Assembly: GCF_003386285.1 (NCBI RefSeq)
Contig: NZ_QPNC01000035.1
Span: 1 to 64,000 of the forward strand
Reading direction: 5' to 3'
DNA length: 64,000 nucleotides
From: Nocardiopsis sp. FIRDI 009
GTDB taxonomy: Bacteria > Actinomycetota > Actinomycetes > Streptosporangiales > Streptosporangiaceae
Part shown: positions 8,624 to 17,460 of the stretch, in pieces
Numbering within the stretch: position 1 is the first letter of the stretch
Layout of the letters: each line of letters begins with the position of its first letter
Notes under the pieces: generated by a model
Database searches by the model: none
Seen by the model: the letters and a program-made list of their open reading frames with translations, nothing else
What the model was told of the DNA's origin: nothing
Program-made: the position numbers and the translations under genes

Positions 8624-9790
8624 TCATTCGAACAGTCGCGCACCGCAGTGCGGCCACTGACTCCGCCAGTTCCCGCCGACGTCGGCGTACAGCTGCTGGG
8701 CGCGTCGGGTCTGCTCCGCCGCGCTGGCCTCCGAGGGCAGCCCGGTGCCGCCGACCGAACTCCAACTGCTGGGGCTGAACTGGTAGAGACCGTAGTAGCC
8801 CGCGGGGTTGACGGCCGTGGGGTCGCCGCCCGACTCGCACTCGGCGAGCGCGGCCCAGTTGAGTCCGGCCGCCGGCCCTCCTCCGACCGGGGCCGTCGGC
8901 TCCGGCGGCCGGGTGCCGACGCGGACGAGGCCGTCGACCGGTTCGGTGACGATCGTCTCGGACAGCTCGTGTTCGACCTCCCGCCCGTCGCGCAGCACGG
9001 TGGCGGTGACGACCTCCCTGAGGCCGTCGACCGGTTCGGTGACCACCTCGCGCTCGCCCTCGGGGAGTTCGGGGTCCTCCTCCTCGACGGTCCGCGCCTC
9101 GATGACGATCTCCTCCGTGACGGGTTCTCCGATGACTGGGAGGATCCGGACGACCATGTCGGGTTCGGCGGGCTCGTCGGGTCCGGGGGTGACGACGTCG
9201 TGTTCGCCGGGTGTGACCCCGGCGGCGTCGAGGACGTCGGCGACGGTGGTGCCGGCGGTGCGCGTCTCGGTCCGGACGGTGTCGTACATCACCACCATGC
9301 GCGGGGCCCGTTCGGCGCTGACGGTGAGTCCGTCGTCGGGCAGGGGCGTGTCCCGGTCCTGGGAGAGTTCGACGGCCTCGGGGTCGAGGCCGATCTGCGG
9401 GAGGGCCTCTCCGAGGGTGGCGGCGTGGACGCTGTGGTCGAGTGCGTGGCCGTCGAGCTCGACGGTGAGGTCCCGGGGCGAGCGCAGGACGACGTGCTCC
9501 CCGTCGGCGACCGGCGCGTCCGGGGCGGGGGCGATGACGTCCCCCTCGGCGAGGGTGATCCCGGCGGCGTCGAGGACGTCGGCGACGGTCCCGCCGAAGG
9601 TGCGGATCGTGCGCTCCTCACCGTTGGCGTCGAGGACGACGCTCCGGTCCAGGGTGAGGGCGGTCACTCCGGCGGCGGCCGCCAGGAGCCCGGCGGCGGC
9701 CGCGGCGAGGAGCGGGAGGGGCGTGGCACGGCGGGCGCGGCGGCGCCCGCTCCGGGCGCCGCGGGAGGAATTCCTCGGAACACGACTCAT
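8624..9790 (-). CDS. rpfB: Resuscitation-promoting factor RpfB-type muralytic protein
   Basis: A secreted or membrane-anchored peptidoglycan hydrolase of 388 residues, needed for regrowth from dormancy or spores. An Arg-rich N-terminus with a single hydrophobic segment is followed by three DUF348 repeats. Next is a G5 domain containing the repeated TEPVDGL phrase, and then a C-terminal transglycosylase-like Rpf domain. The catalytic Glu is in WAALAECESGGDP, and PAGYYGLYQFSPSSW follows. The ATG at 9790 beginning MSRVPRNSS was preferred over an upstream in-frame start because the signal region then lies at the N-terminus. The stop is 27 bases upstream of rsmA. The 5' leader carries a tandem repeat and a palindrome, listed separately. 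Confidence 0.93.
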   Translation of the reverse strand: MSRVPRNSSRGARSGRRRARRATPLPLLAAAAAGLLAAAAGVTALTLDRSVVLDANGEERTIRTFGGTVADVLDAAGITLAEGDVIAPAPDAPVADGEHVVLRSPRDLTVELDGHALDHSVHAATLGEALPQIGLDPEAVELSQDRDTPLPDDGLTVSAERAPRMVVMYDTVRTETRTAGTTVADVLDAAGVTPGEHDVVTPGPDEPAEPDMVVRILPVIGEPVTEEIVIEARTVEEEDPELPEGEREVVTEPVDGLREVVTATVLRDGREVEHELSETIVTEPVDGLVRVGTRPPEPTAPVGGGPAAGLNWAALAECESGGDPTAVNPAGYYGLYQFSPSSWSSVGGTGLPSEASAAEQTRRAQQLYADVGGNWRSQWPHCGARLFE

Positions 9791-9800
9791 GGTGGATTCA

Positions 9801-9836
9801 CCCTTTTTCTGAGGGAGGCCCTTTTTCTGAGGGGGA
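9801..9836 (-). repeat. Two tandem 18-bp units in the rpfB leader
   Basis: The segment CCCTTTTTCTGAGGG occurs at 9801-9815 and again at 9819-9833, an 18-base period, immediately upstream of the rpfB start. On the rpfB strand this reads CCCTCAGAAAAAGGG twice. Each copy has CCC/GGG ends that could pair into a small hairpin. The downstream copy ends about ten bases before the ATG, where it could influence ribosome access. Confidence 0.7.
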
Positions 9837-10222
9837 AACGGCCCGGACGACCGTCCGTCGCGTCTCCGAAGGCCGGACGGCCCACGCGACGGTTCGCCCC
9901 TCGCCGTTCCTGGGGATGGCGAGGGTTCACGCTGGCGGCGGAAGATTTCCGGCACAACGGAAAACCAGTGCGGAGCGCGCTCCGCAGTTCTTGTGCCCAG
10001 CGGCCATCGTCACATTAACACTCATTGAAGAATGACCCATGAAACTCGACCGAAATTCGCGCACGGGGCCGCGGCCCGGCGTATCACCGAACCACCGGGG
10101 CGGGAACCCCTCCCCCGTGTGGCACCCGGACCGCTGAGACTGCACAATGAACCGAACGTCGTTCTAGTCGAACGGTCGGCGCTCGCCCGCGCACAGTCCA
10201 CCCCAGGTTCAGGAGGCCACCC
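9837..10222. promoter_or_regulatory. Divergent intergenic region rpfB / CoA transferase with 18-bp palindrome
   Basis: About 390 bases separate rpfB and the CoA-transferase gene. A perfect 18-bp palindrome (9969-9986, TGCGGAGCGCGCTCCGCA) and a hairpin (9898-9905 pairing with 9918-9925) lie on the rpfB side and may be an operator and leader structure. AGGAGG at 10211-10216 is the ribosome binding site of the rightward gene. No clear -35/-10 pair was identified. I compared the rpfB leader with the c-di-AMP (ydaO) riboswitch known upstream of rpf genes and did not find its conserved cores. Confidence 0.45.
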
Positions 10223-11317
10223 ATGGGACCCCTCAACGGAATCCGTGTCGTCGAGTTCACCGGTATCGGCCCCGCCCCCATGACCGGGATGCTCCTCGCG
10301 GACCTGGGAGCCAGCGTCATCCGCCTCGACCGGCCCGCCGCCGCCGAGGCGATGCGCTCCGGGGCGAGCGGCCCGCACATGAGCGAGGGACGCACCGTCC
10401 TGGGCGCCGACCTCAAGTCCGACGAGGGCCGCGAGTTCGCGCTCGACCTCGTGGCACGCGCCGACGTCCTCCTGGAGGGCTTCCGCCCCGGGGTCATGGA
10501 GCGGCTCGGCCTCGGCCCCGACACGTGCCTGGAACTCAATCCGCGTCTGGTCTACGCCCGGGTGACCGGCTGGGGACAGGACGGACCCCTGGCGCACACC
10601 GCCGGGCACGACATGAACTACGTCTCCGTCAACGGCGCGCTGCACTCGATCGGCCGCGCGGACGGCCCGCCCGTCCCCCCGATCAACCTGCTCGGGGACT
10701 TCGCGGGCGGAACGATGTTCGCGGTCACGGGCATCCTCAGCGCCCTGGTCGAGCGCCAGGGGTCGGGCCTGGGCCAGGTGGTGGACGCCGCGATGGTCGA
10801 CGGCAGCTCGCTGCTCATGTCGATGGTGCACGAGGACCGCGCCCGCGGTTCCTGGAGCGACGAGCGCGGCACCAACTACCTCGACACCGGCGCCCCCTGG
10901 TACGACGTGTACGCGTGCGCCGACGGCCGCCACGTGTCGGTCGCGTGCATCGAGCCGCAGTTCTACGCGGCCTTCCTGGAGGGCACCGGCCTGACCGAGG
11001 AGAACCTGCCCCACCAGTGGGACCGCCAGGGATGGCCCCGGCTGCGCGAGCGGTTCGCCGAGGTCCTGCGCGGCCGCACCCGCGACGAGTGGGCCGAGGT
11101 CTTCGAGGGCACCGACGCGTGCGTGACTCCGGTCCTGTCGCTGGCGGAGGCCCCCGACCACCCGCACGTGCGGGCCCGCGGAACGCTCGTCCGCGACGGC
11201 GAGCGCGTGCTGTCCGGACCCGCGCCCCGCTTCGGCCGCACCCCCGGCGGTGTCACCCGGGGACGGGAGCTGCCGGACACGGACGAGACCCTCAGGCGGT
11301 GGGGTCTGAAGAGTTAG
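10223..11317 (+). CDS. Alpha-methylacyl-CoA racemase / class III CoA transferase
   Basis: A 364-residue member of the CaiB/BaiF (family III CoA transferase) fold. It resembles alpha-methylacyl-CoA racemases, which invert the 2-methyl stereocentre of branched acyl-CoAs so that they can enter beta-oxidation. Seen: the N-terminal signature LNGIRVVEFTGIGPAP, GADLKSDEGREFALDL, YARVTGWGQDGPL, the GHDMNY motif with the catalytic-region His, and GAPWYDVYACADG. The racemase-type GHDxNY and the EDRARGSW insertion favour racemase over a generic transferase. Excellent ribosome binding site (AGGAGG, seven bases before ATG). It appears monocistronic, 95 bases before the next gene. Confidence 0.87.
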   Translation: MGPLNGIRVVEFTGIGPAPMTGMLLADLGASVIRLDRPAAAEAMRSGASGPHMSEGRTVLGADLKSDEGREFALDLVARADVLLEGFRPGVMERLGLGPDTCLELNPRLVYARVTGWGQDGPLAHTAGHDMNYVSVNGALHSIGRADGPPVPPINLLGDFAGGTMFAVTGILSALVERQGSGLGQVVDAAMVDGSSLLMSMVHEDRARGSWSDERGTNYLDTGAPWYDVYACADGRHVSVACIEPQFYAAFLEGTGLTEENLPHQWDRQGWPRLRERFAEVLRGRTRDEWAEVFEGTDACVTPVLSLAEAPDHPHVRARGTLVRDGERVLSGPAPRFGRTPGGVTRGRELPDTDETLRRWGLKS

Positions 11318-11412
11318 GCCGTGGCGGACACAACCCCCGCCCGGACGCCGGGTCCCCCACCGCGACGCCCCTGGTCACTAGGGTGTTCGACCGAACACGA
11401 CGGGGGGCGGCC

Positions 11413-13749
11413 ATGACGGGGAAGCGAAGGGAGACGGGACCGCTGGGGACGCGGGACCGGAACACCCGCCCGGGGGTTCTCGCGCTCCTGGCGGTCCTCC
11501 TCACCGCCGCGGCGTCGGCCCTGGTGTGCACGGGACCGCCCGCCACCGCCGACACGCGCGGGGCCACCGCTTCCCCCCTCACCACGACGGACGGTGGCCC
11601 CGTGGTCCTGGTGGGGATTCCGGGGCTGCTGTGGCGGGACGTCACACCCGAGTCCACACCGGCCCTCTGGGGGCTGGCGGGTCGGACCTCGATCGCCAAC
11701 GTGTCCATCCGCACGGCCACCTCCCGCACGTGCCCCACCGACGGCTGGCTCTCCGTGTCGGCGGGACAGCGTGCGCTGTCCGTGCGCGAGCACTTCACGG
11801 TGTGCGAGCCCGCGCCCAAGCCCCAGCGGAGGGGGATGGGGGCCCGGGTCACCGACTTCGAGACGTACGTGCGTCAGAACGCGGAGTCGGTCTTCGCCGC
11901 GCCCGTGGGCCTGCTCGGCCAGGCCGTGCGTGACGCGGGCGGAACGACCCTCGCGATCGGCCCGGGGGCCGCCGTCGGCGCGGCCGACACCTCCGGGGCG
12001 GTCGACCGCTACCTGCGCGACGTGGAGGACCTGACATCCGACCATCTCCGCAAGGCGTCGCTGGCCGTGGTCGAACTTCCGGAGCTGACCCGCCTCTACC
12101 CCGACCTGACACGTCCGCGCCCCGTCTTCGCCCCCGGCGCCGACGACAGTGACGGCGACGGCGGCAGTGATGACGGGGGGGAGCGCACCGACCCCGACGA
12201 CGTGCCGGAGTGGGAGCGCGACCAGGCGCTGGCCGAGATCGACGGCCACGTGCGCGCCATCACCCGCCTCCTGCCCGAGGGCACGACCCTGATGGTGGTC
12301 GGCGTGTCCATGGACACCGGCCCCTCCGAACTCACCGTCGCCATGTCGGGCCGCGTCACCGACGAGGGCGTGGCGGGCCGGGAGGGGTTCCTGGCCTCGG
12401 AGTCGACCCGGCGCGCCGGGCTGGTGGCGCTCACCGACACCACGCCGAGCGTCATGGGCGCGCTCGGCGTGGACCCGCCGGACCCGACCGGTGGTCGCGC
12501 CTGGCACACGACGGCTCGCCCGGCGACGACCGCGGCGGCGGTGGACGAGCTGGTGGCCTTCAACACCGCGGCCACCGTCGTGGGCACCGCGCTCCCCGGG
12601 TTCTACAGCGGCCTGGTGACCTTCCAGCTCCTCATCTACGCGGCGGCGGCCTTCGCCCTGCACCGGTACTCCAACGGCCAGCCCGCCAAACGGTCGCTGG
12701 TGTTCTCCGTCACGCGGATCGTGGCGCTGGCCGGGGCCGCCTTCCCGGTGGCCAGCTACCTCGCCAACCTGGTCCCCTGGTGGGCCTCCACCGTCCCGTT
12801 CCTCGCCCTCCTCACCTGCGTGGTCGCCGCCGACGCGCTGGTCGTGGCGGCCGCCGTGGCCGGTCCGTGGCGGCGGTCGATCCTCGGTCCGATGACCGTG
12901 GTGGCGGGCGCGACCACGGCCGTGCTCTTCCTCGACCTGTGTTTCGGCGCCAACCTCCAGATGAACTCGCCGACGGGGTACTCGCCGATCGTCGCGGGCC
13001 GGTTCTACGGGATCGGGAACATCGCCTTCGCCACGTTCGCGACCGGGATGCTCATGGCGGTGGCGGGGATCTCGCACGAACTCGTCACGCGGGGGCGGCG
13101 GGGAGCCGCCGTGGCCACCACCCTCGCCGTGGGGGCGGCCACGGTGCTGATCGTCGGCTGGCCCGGGCTGGGCACCGACTTCGGCGGGGTGATCGCCCTG
13201 ATCCCGGGGCTGGCGGTGACGGCGATGATGATCGCGGGGGTGCGGGTCACCCCATCGCGACTGGCCGTCGTGGGGGTCGTCGCCGTGGCGGCGATCACCG
13301 CGTTGGCCTGGTTGGACCTCCAGCGCCCGGTGCAGGCGCGCAGCCACGTCGGCGCGTTCGCCGCCCAGGTGCTGAGCGGGGAGGCGGGCACGGTGCTGGG
13401 CCGCAAGCTGTCGGCCATGCTCGGCACCTTCGGCAACTGGCAGCTGACCCTGCTCGCGGCGTGCGCCCTGGTGTTCCTGTTCGCGGTGCTCAACCGGCCG
13501 ACCAACTGGCGGATCGGTGCGCTCCAACGGGCCTACGAGTACGCGCCGACACTCCGGGCGGGTCTGACCGGTTCGCTGGTGACCGCCCTGGTGGGGTTCG
13601 CGGTCAACGACTCGGGGGTGGCGATCCCGGCGATCGCGCTGACGGTGGCGGTCCCGCTCGCGCTGTCGGCGTGCGTGTGGGCGCTCCAGCAGGAGGATCT
13701 GACCCCGCCGGAGCTCGCCGAACCGGCCCGAACCGCCCAAGGGACGTGA
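11413..13749 (+). CDS. Polytopic membrane protein with alkaline-phosphatase-like outer domain
   Basis: A 778-residue protein. An N-terminal hydrophobic segment (about 20-40) is followed by ~340 residues predicted outside the membrane. This region opens with VVLVGIPGLLWRDV and a TPALWGLAG phrase, reminiscent of the metal-binding start and first helix of the alkaline phosphatase superfamily. The second half (about 390-770) has roughly ten transmembrane helices. The substrate is unknown; the architecture suggests an envelope polymer or lipid-head-group enzyme or a flippase-like partner (inference). The ATG at 11413 was chosen for its GGGGGGCGG upstream; an in-frame GTG about 35 bases earlier is possible. 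Phosphatase assignment is tentative. Confidence 0.7.
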   Translation: MTGKRRETGPLGTRDRNTRPGVLALLAVLLTAAASALVCTGPPATADTRGATASPLTTTDGGPVVLVGIPGLLWRDVTPESTPALWGLAGRTSIANVSIRTATSRTCPTDGWLSVSAGQRALSVREHFTVCEPAPKPQRRGMGARVTDFETYVRQNAESVFAAPVGLLGQAVRDAGGTTLAIGPGAAVGAADTSGAVDRYLRDVEDLTSDHLRKASLAVVELPELTRLYPDLTRPRPVFAPGADDSDGDGGSDDGGERTDPDDVPEWERDQALAEIDGHVRAITRLLPEGTTLMVVGVSMDTGPSELTVAMSGRVTDEGVAGREGFLASESTRRAGLVALTDTTPSVMGALGVDPPDPTGGRAWHTTARPATTAAAVDELVAFNTAATVVGTALPGFYSGLVTFQLLIYAAAAFALHRYSNGQPAKRSLVFSVTRIVALAGAAFPVASYLANLVPWWASTVPFLALLTCVVAADALVVAAAVAGPWRRSILGPMTVVAGATTAVLFLDLCFGANLQMNSPTGYSPIVAGRFYGIGNIAFATFATGMLMAVAGISHELVTRGRRGAAVATTLAVGAATVLIVGWPGLGTDFGGVIALIPGLAVTAMMIAGVRVTPSRLAVVGVVAVAAITALAWLDLQRPVQARSHVGAFAAQVLSGEAGTVLGRKLSAMLGTFGNWQLTLLAACALVFLFAVLNRPTNWRIGALQRAYEYAPTLRAGLTGSLVTALVGFAVNDSGVAIPAIALTVAVPLALSACVWALQQEDLTPPELAEPARTAQGT

Positions 13750-14234
13750 CACGCGCCCCGGGCATCACGTGGGCACAAAGCACACGAGCACGACCTTGCG
13801 TCGCTCACGTCACGAATCGGCTACGGGCCTGTGGTAAAGTCCGAGGCTGGGCGGCCCTCGCGGAAACGATCATCGATGCGGCCGACCGGTTCCACCGACC
13901 AGCCCGCTCCACCGCACGGGAGACGAGGAACCCCACGGCGGCACCCGCCACGGCGCGGGTCCCGCCCCCGTCCCGGCCGCGGGACCCGGTGTCCACGGAA
14001 CTTTCGCGCCGTCCTCGCGCGTTCGAGGTACTGACGCGCTTTCCTGAGCAGGTCATGCGAGAAGGGCGTCTCATCCCCGGCCCCGGCACGGGGCACCAGG
14101 CAAGGAACTTGATGAACCAGCAGCTTCGCTACCGCCGTAAGGCAACGGACACACCGGGTGGCACCCGCTTCCGGGGTGGCGCGCGGCCCGCCTCGCCCAC
14201 CCGTCTGGCACGGCCCGAGTTCGCCGGAGTGGCA
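13750..14234. other. Intergenic region, possible long leader or N-terminal extension
   Basis: No independent gene is supported here. An ATG at 14112 with AAGGA nine bases upstream is in frame with the STAS protein and would add 41 Arg-rich residues. Codon bias in that extension is weaker than in the domain itself. The rest (13750-14111) shows no clear promoter or RNA structure. Confidence 0.4.
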
Positions 14235-14585
14235 ATGCCCGACCTGACCATCGCCTCCACCCTGAACGACACGGCGCGCGTCCTGTCGTTGGACGGGGAG
14301 ATCGACATGGCCACCGAGCACCGCTTCCAGGACGCGGTGATCGAGGCGCTGACCACCCAGCCGTCCGGGCGCGTGGTCCTGGACTGCTCGGATCTGCGGT
14401 TCATCGACTCCAGCGGGCTGCGTGTGCTCATCCGCGCGCACAAGGCCGCTCGGGAGCAGCGGGCGCTGCTGGCCATCGCAGCCCCGTCCGACCGGGTGCT
14501 GCAGACTCTACGGGTGACCGCCCTGGACACCCGGATCCCGGTCTTCTCCTCGGTCGCCGAGGCGCTCTCCGCACCGCACTCCTGA
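14235..14585 (+). CDS. STAS-domain anti-sigma factor antagonist
   Basis: A 116-residue single STAS domain of the SpoIIAA/RsbV type, which in its unphosphorylated form binds an anti-sigma kinase and frees the sigma factor. The regulatory serine region is clear: LRFIDSSGLRVLIRAHK, with the Ser pair at residues 59-60. The strand-helix pattern LSLDGEIDMATEHRF also fits. The start used is ATG 14235, the usual family length; ATG 14112 is an alternative with a better ribosome binding site. No kinase gene is adjacent, so the partner is probably elsewhere. It stops 16 bases before a convergent gene. Confidence 0.85.
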   Translation: MPDLTIASTLNDTARVLSLDGEIDMATEHRFQDAVIEALTTQPSGRVVLDCSDLRFIDSSGLRVLIRAHKAAREQRALLAIAAPSDRVLQTLRVTALDTRIPVFSSVAEALSAPHS

Positions 14586-14601
14586 GCCGGGCCCACCGAA
14601 C

Positions 14602-15312
14602 CTAGCTCAGCAGGAGCAGCCACACGCCCAGGACGGTCACCGCGATGTTGACCAGGGCGAAGACCACCACCCACCAGATGCCCGGCACGCCCGTGAGACG
14701 GGCCAGCTGGTCGGCGTCGGAGTGGGGGGAGGGCTGGTGCATCCGCTGGGCCTGGAGTTCGAACACCGGGCGGACCCCCGCGAAGAGCAGGAACCAGGTG
14801 AACAGGTAGGCGAAGGCCGCCTGCGCCTCCGGCGGGGTGAACCAGCTGACCCCGAAGACGACGGCACCGGTGCCCACGATCGACACCACGCCGTAGACGT
14901 TCCTGATCATCAGCAGCATCGCGGCGAGAACGACGATGCTGAGCCACAGCAGGGCCGTGATCCGGTCGGACATGAGCATGAGGATGCCCAGGAGCCCGAC
15001 CGCGGACGGCGAGACGTAGCCCGCGAAGACGGTGAGGATCATCCCGACACCGGTCGGCCTGCCCCGGGAGACGGTCACTCCGGAGGTGTCGGAGTGCAGA
15101 CGGATCCCCGTGAGCTGGCGTCCGCTGAGCAGTGCCACCAGGGCGTGTCCGCCCTCGTGCGCGATGGTGACGACGTTGCGGGCCACCCGCCACGCCGACC
15201 CGAGCAGGACGGCGGCCAACGCCAGGACGGCGGCGGCGACGACGATCCACTGGTCGGGGGCGGGTTGGACGGACAGCACCTCACGCCAGACGTCACCGAA
15301 GGTTGTTCCCAC
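14602..15312 (-). CDS. M50-family membrane metallopeptidase
   Basis: An integral membrane protein of 236 residues with about six hydrophobic helices. The zinc-binding HExxH motif (TIAHEGGHALVALLSG) is at residues 50-65. It matches the M50B group of small actinobacterial site-2-protease relatives. Such enzymes usually cleave transmembrane substrates, but the target here is unknown and no obvious anti-sigma substrate lies next to it. A second metal-ligand Asp could not be assigned with confidence. The start is the GTG at 15312. Confidence 0.82.
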   Translation of the reverse strand: MGTTFGDVWREVLSVQPAPDQWIVVAAAVLALAAVLLGSAWRVARNVVTIAHEGGHALVALLSGRQLTGIRLHSDTSGVTVSRGRPTGVGMILTVFAGYVSPSAVGLLGILMLMSDRITALLWLSIVVLAAMLLMIRNVYGVVSIVGTGAVVFGVSWFTPPEAQAAFAYLFTWFLLFAGVRPVFELQAQRMHQPSPHSDADQLARLTGVPGIWWVVVFALVNIAVTVLGVWLLLLS

Positions 15313-15580
15313 CGCTGCTCCCGACTCGTCGGCGTTCCGTCACGGGCCCGTGCGGGACACCTCCGGCGCTCAGTCTCCTCCGGGAGGCGGCCGGTCTGGG
15401 GGACGCGGGCCCTCGCCGAACTTTAGGACATTTGCGTCCGGGGCGTACCTGTCGTGGGGAAGCCGGCCGCTCCGAGGCCAATCGACGCCAAGTGCGTCGA
15501 AGTACTGGCCAAACGGGGAGCGCCACCCTAAAGTCACCACTGATGGTAGTTAACTGACTACACAAAGTGAGGATTCGCAC

Positions 15581-15799
15581 GTGAAACGTACTGCTGCGCT
15601 CGCGCTCGTGACCATGGCGACCGGTGCCGCCATCGGCCTGGCCGCCGCTCCCGCCGCCGCCGACCACTACTTCAACGACCACCGCGGCGAGTCGAGCATG
15701 ATGGACAAGGACGGCTACCACCACTGGCGCGACCAGGGCAAGGACACCGGCGGCTACCACGGCCACCACGACTGGCGCGACGGCTACTTCTGGCACTAG
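15581..15799 (+). CDS. Small secreted His/Asp-rich protein
   Basis: A 72-residue precursor. A classic signal peptide (KR, then a hydrophobic run, then AAPAAADHY) would leave a mature peptide of about 45 residues. The mature part is packed with His, Asp, Trp and Tyr and contains two related phrases, GYHHWRDQG and GHHDWRDGY. The many His residues suggest metal binding (inference). Start GTG at 15581 with GTGAGGA about eight bases upstream. It is followed by a strong hairpin, so it is probably transcribed alone. No known family recognised. Confidence 0.72.
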   Translation: MKRTAALALVTMATGAAIGLAAAPAAADHYFNDHRGESSMMDKDGYHHWRDQGKDTGGYHGHHDWRDGYFWH

Positions 15800-15881
15800 G
15801 CGCCACCCCTGGCGGTGACCACCCCAGGGGGCGCCCGGTCACGGCCCGAAGCCAGACGGAGGGCCGGGACGGGCACGGAAC

Positions 15882-15928
15882 CGCGCCCCCGCCGCCGCCG
15901 GACCAACCGGCGTCGCGGCGGGGGCGCG
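15882..15928. terminator. Strong GC hairpin terminator between convergent genes
   Basis: A 20-bp stem (15882-15901 with 15907-15928, a two-base bulge on the 3' arm) with a five-base loop ACCAA lies between the small secreted protein gene and the convergent SRPBCC gene. It lacks a T tract but is among the strongest hairpins in the window. Confidence 0.7.
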
Positions 15929-15940
15929 TCCGTGTTCCGT

Positions 15941-16387
15941 TCAGTCCCGCTCGGCCGCCTCGGCCACGCCCCGGAGCCGCACCAGCGTCCGCTCGATGCC
16001 CCGGGCGTTCCTGGCGGGCGCGCCGAGCAGGATGTAGAACGCCGACGGGCCGCGGGTGTAGTCGAAGGTCTCGGTGACCCTCGTCACACCCTCGTCGGTC
16101 TCCTCCAGCTCGTACCGCCAGCGGTGCGGGCCGACGTGCCGCCAGGCGATCAGCCGGTCCTCCTCGAACTCCACCACCCGGTTGGACATCCGGTACGGCA
16201 GTCCGAACATCCGCATGGTCATCCCGAACCGGGAGCCGGGCGACAACCGTTCCGGACCGGACCGGACGCCCCGCACGGTGTCCGACCCGTCGAGCTCCGG
16301 GTGCCGCGCCGGCGAGGCGATGATGTCGAAGACGCGCCTGGCGGGAGCCTTGACGGTGATACTCCGCGAGATCCTGTGAGTGGCCAT
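15941..16387 (-). CDS. SRPBCC (START-like) family protein
   Basis: A 148-residue protein with the SRPBCC/polyketide-cyclase-2 fold pattern. The N-terminal strand ISRSITVKAPARRVFDIIASP is followed by the helix and repeated beta strands (RMSNRVVEFEEDRLIAWRHVG, WRYELEE) and the C-terminal long helix. The fold forms a hydrophobic ligand pocket used by many unrelated lipid, cofactor or polyketide binders. The ligand is unknown. It appears monocistronic, ending at the hairpin shared with the secreted protein gene. Confidence 0.8.
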   Translation of the reverse strand: MATHRISRSITVKAPARRVFDIIASPARHPELDGSDTVRGVRSGPERLSPGSRFGMTMRMFGLPYRMSNRVVEFEEDRLIAWRHVGPHRWRYELEETDEGVTRVTETFDYTRGPSAFYILLGAPARNARGIERTLVRLRGVAEAAERD

Positions 16388-16434
16388 CGTCCGATGATGT
16401 CACCGCCCGGCCGACCCGCCGAACCGGCCCCGGA

Positions 16435-17460
16435 TCATCCCCGGATACCGTGCCGCTCCACCCCCGCCAGCGCGCCGCCCGCGGCGACGTGCACCACCCA
16501 GAACGAACCCTTGCGCAGCCCCAACTGTTGGGAGACCGGCGCGTCGAGCCTGGTCAACGCCTCCCGCATCAGGTGCGGGACGAGTTCGCCGTGCGTGCAC
16601 ACCACGGTCGGGCGCCCCTCGGCGAGGATGTCGTGGAACGCCTCCCGCGCCGCCTCCACGTCGAACTCCGGGGACTCGCCCCGCGCGGTCCCGCGCACGG
16701 TGAAGGCCCGCTCGGTGCGCACCGGCACGTCGGCCTCGACGCTGTAGGGCAGCAGGGACTCGGTGCATCTGGCCGCCGCCGACGACACCGCGCGCGGCTG
16801 CCCGTAGGCGGCCAGCACACGCGGCAGGGCCAGCGCGTCGGCGCGGCCGGACTCGTCCAGGGGGCGGAGCAGGTCGTTGTCGCGCCAGGCGCGCTTCTCC
16901 CCCGCCGACAGGTGCCGCAGCACGATGACCGGGAAGGTCTCGGCGGGCCCGGCACGGAAGTTGTCGAGGACCTGGACGTCGTGGTCGTAGGTGAGGCGGA
17001 CCAGGGCGTCCTCGACGGGCACCCACTCGACGGCGTCGACCTCCTCGTTGGCCTCGTAGTCGATCGGGCCGCCGGGCTCGGCGGGGGTGGCGGCCCACCA
17101 CTCGACCTGTTTGGGCCACCCGTCCTTGAGGTAGCGCTGCGGTGGAAGCCGACGGCCGAGGACCGGGGTGAGGCCCGTCTCCTCCCGCACCTCGCGGACG
17201 GCGCCCGTGATGAGGTGTTCACCGTTCTTGAGCTTGCCCTTGGGCAGGGTCCAGTCGTCGCGGTCGGGCCGCCTGATCAGCACCACCTCGGCTCCGCCGC
17301 CGGGGCCGGTGCGCCACAGGACGGCGCCGCCCGCGCGGATCGGTTCCAGGTAGCCGCCGACGGCCGTGTCACGCGGGGGGAAGGCACTGGTGACGCGCGG
17401 TTCGCCGGGGACGGCCCCGGCGCTGTCGCTTCCGTCCGTGAGATCCATGTCCATGTCCAT
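16435..17460 (-). CDS. mutT1: Nudix hydrolase fused to histidine phosphatase (MutT1-type)
   Basis: A 341-residue two-domain protein. After ~35 variable residues comes a Nudix domain with the box GKLKNGEHLITGAVREVREETG (residues about 74-95; GX5EX7REXXEE pattern). It is joined to a histidine-phosphatase domain with VLRHLSAGEKRAW (RHxxAG-type catalytic core) and a second His in CTHGELVPHLM. Mycobacterial MutT1 of this layout hydrolyses 8-oxo-GTP/8-oxo-dGTP and diadenosine polyphosphates. The ATG overlaps the ppk stop codon (TGATG), so the two genes are translationally coupled. The ppk-mutT1 pairing is a known actinobacterial arrangement. Confidence 0.92.
   Translation of the reverse strand: MDMDMDLTDGSDSAGAVPGEPRVTSAFPPRDTAVGGYLEPIRAGGAVLWRTGPGGGAEVVLIRRPDRDDWTLPKGKLKNGEHLITGAVREVREETGLTPVLGRRLPPQRYLKDGWPKQVEWWAATPAEPGGPIDYEANEEVDAVEWVPVEDALVRLTYDHDVQVLDNFRAGPAETFPVIVLRHLSAGEKRAWRDNDLLRPLDESGRADALALPRVLAAYGQPRAVSSAAARCTESLLPYSVEADVPVRTERAFTVRGTARGESPEFDVEAAREAFHDILAEGRPTVVCTHGELVPHLMREALTRLDAPVSQQLGLRKGSFWVVHVAAGGALAGVERHGIRG

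Noticed and set aside
9791..10020. c-di-AMP (ydaO) riboswitch upstream of rpfB
   Set aside because: Expected by analogy, but the conserved cores could not be found by eye; only simple hairpins and repeats are seen.
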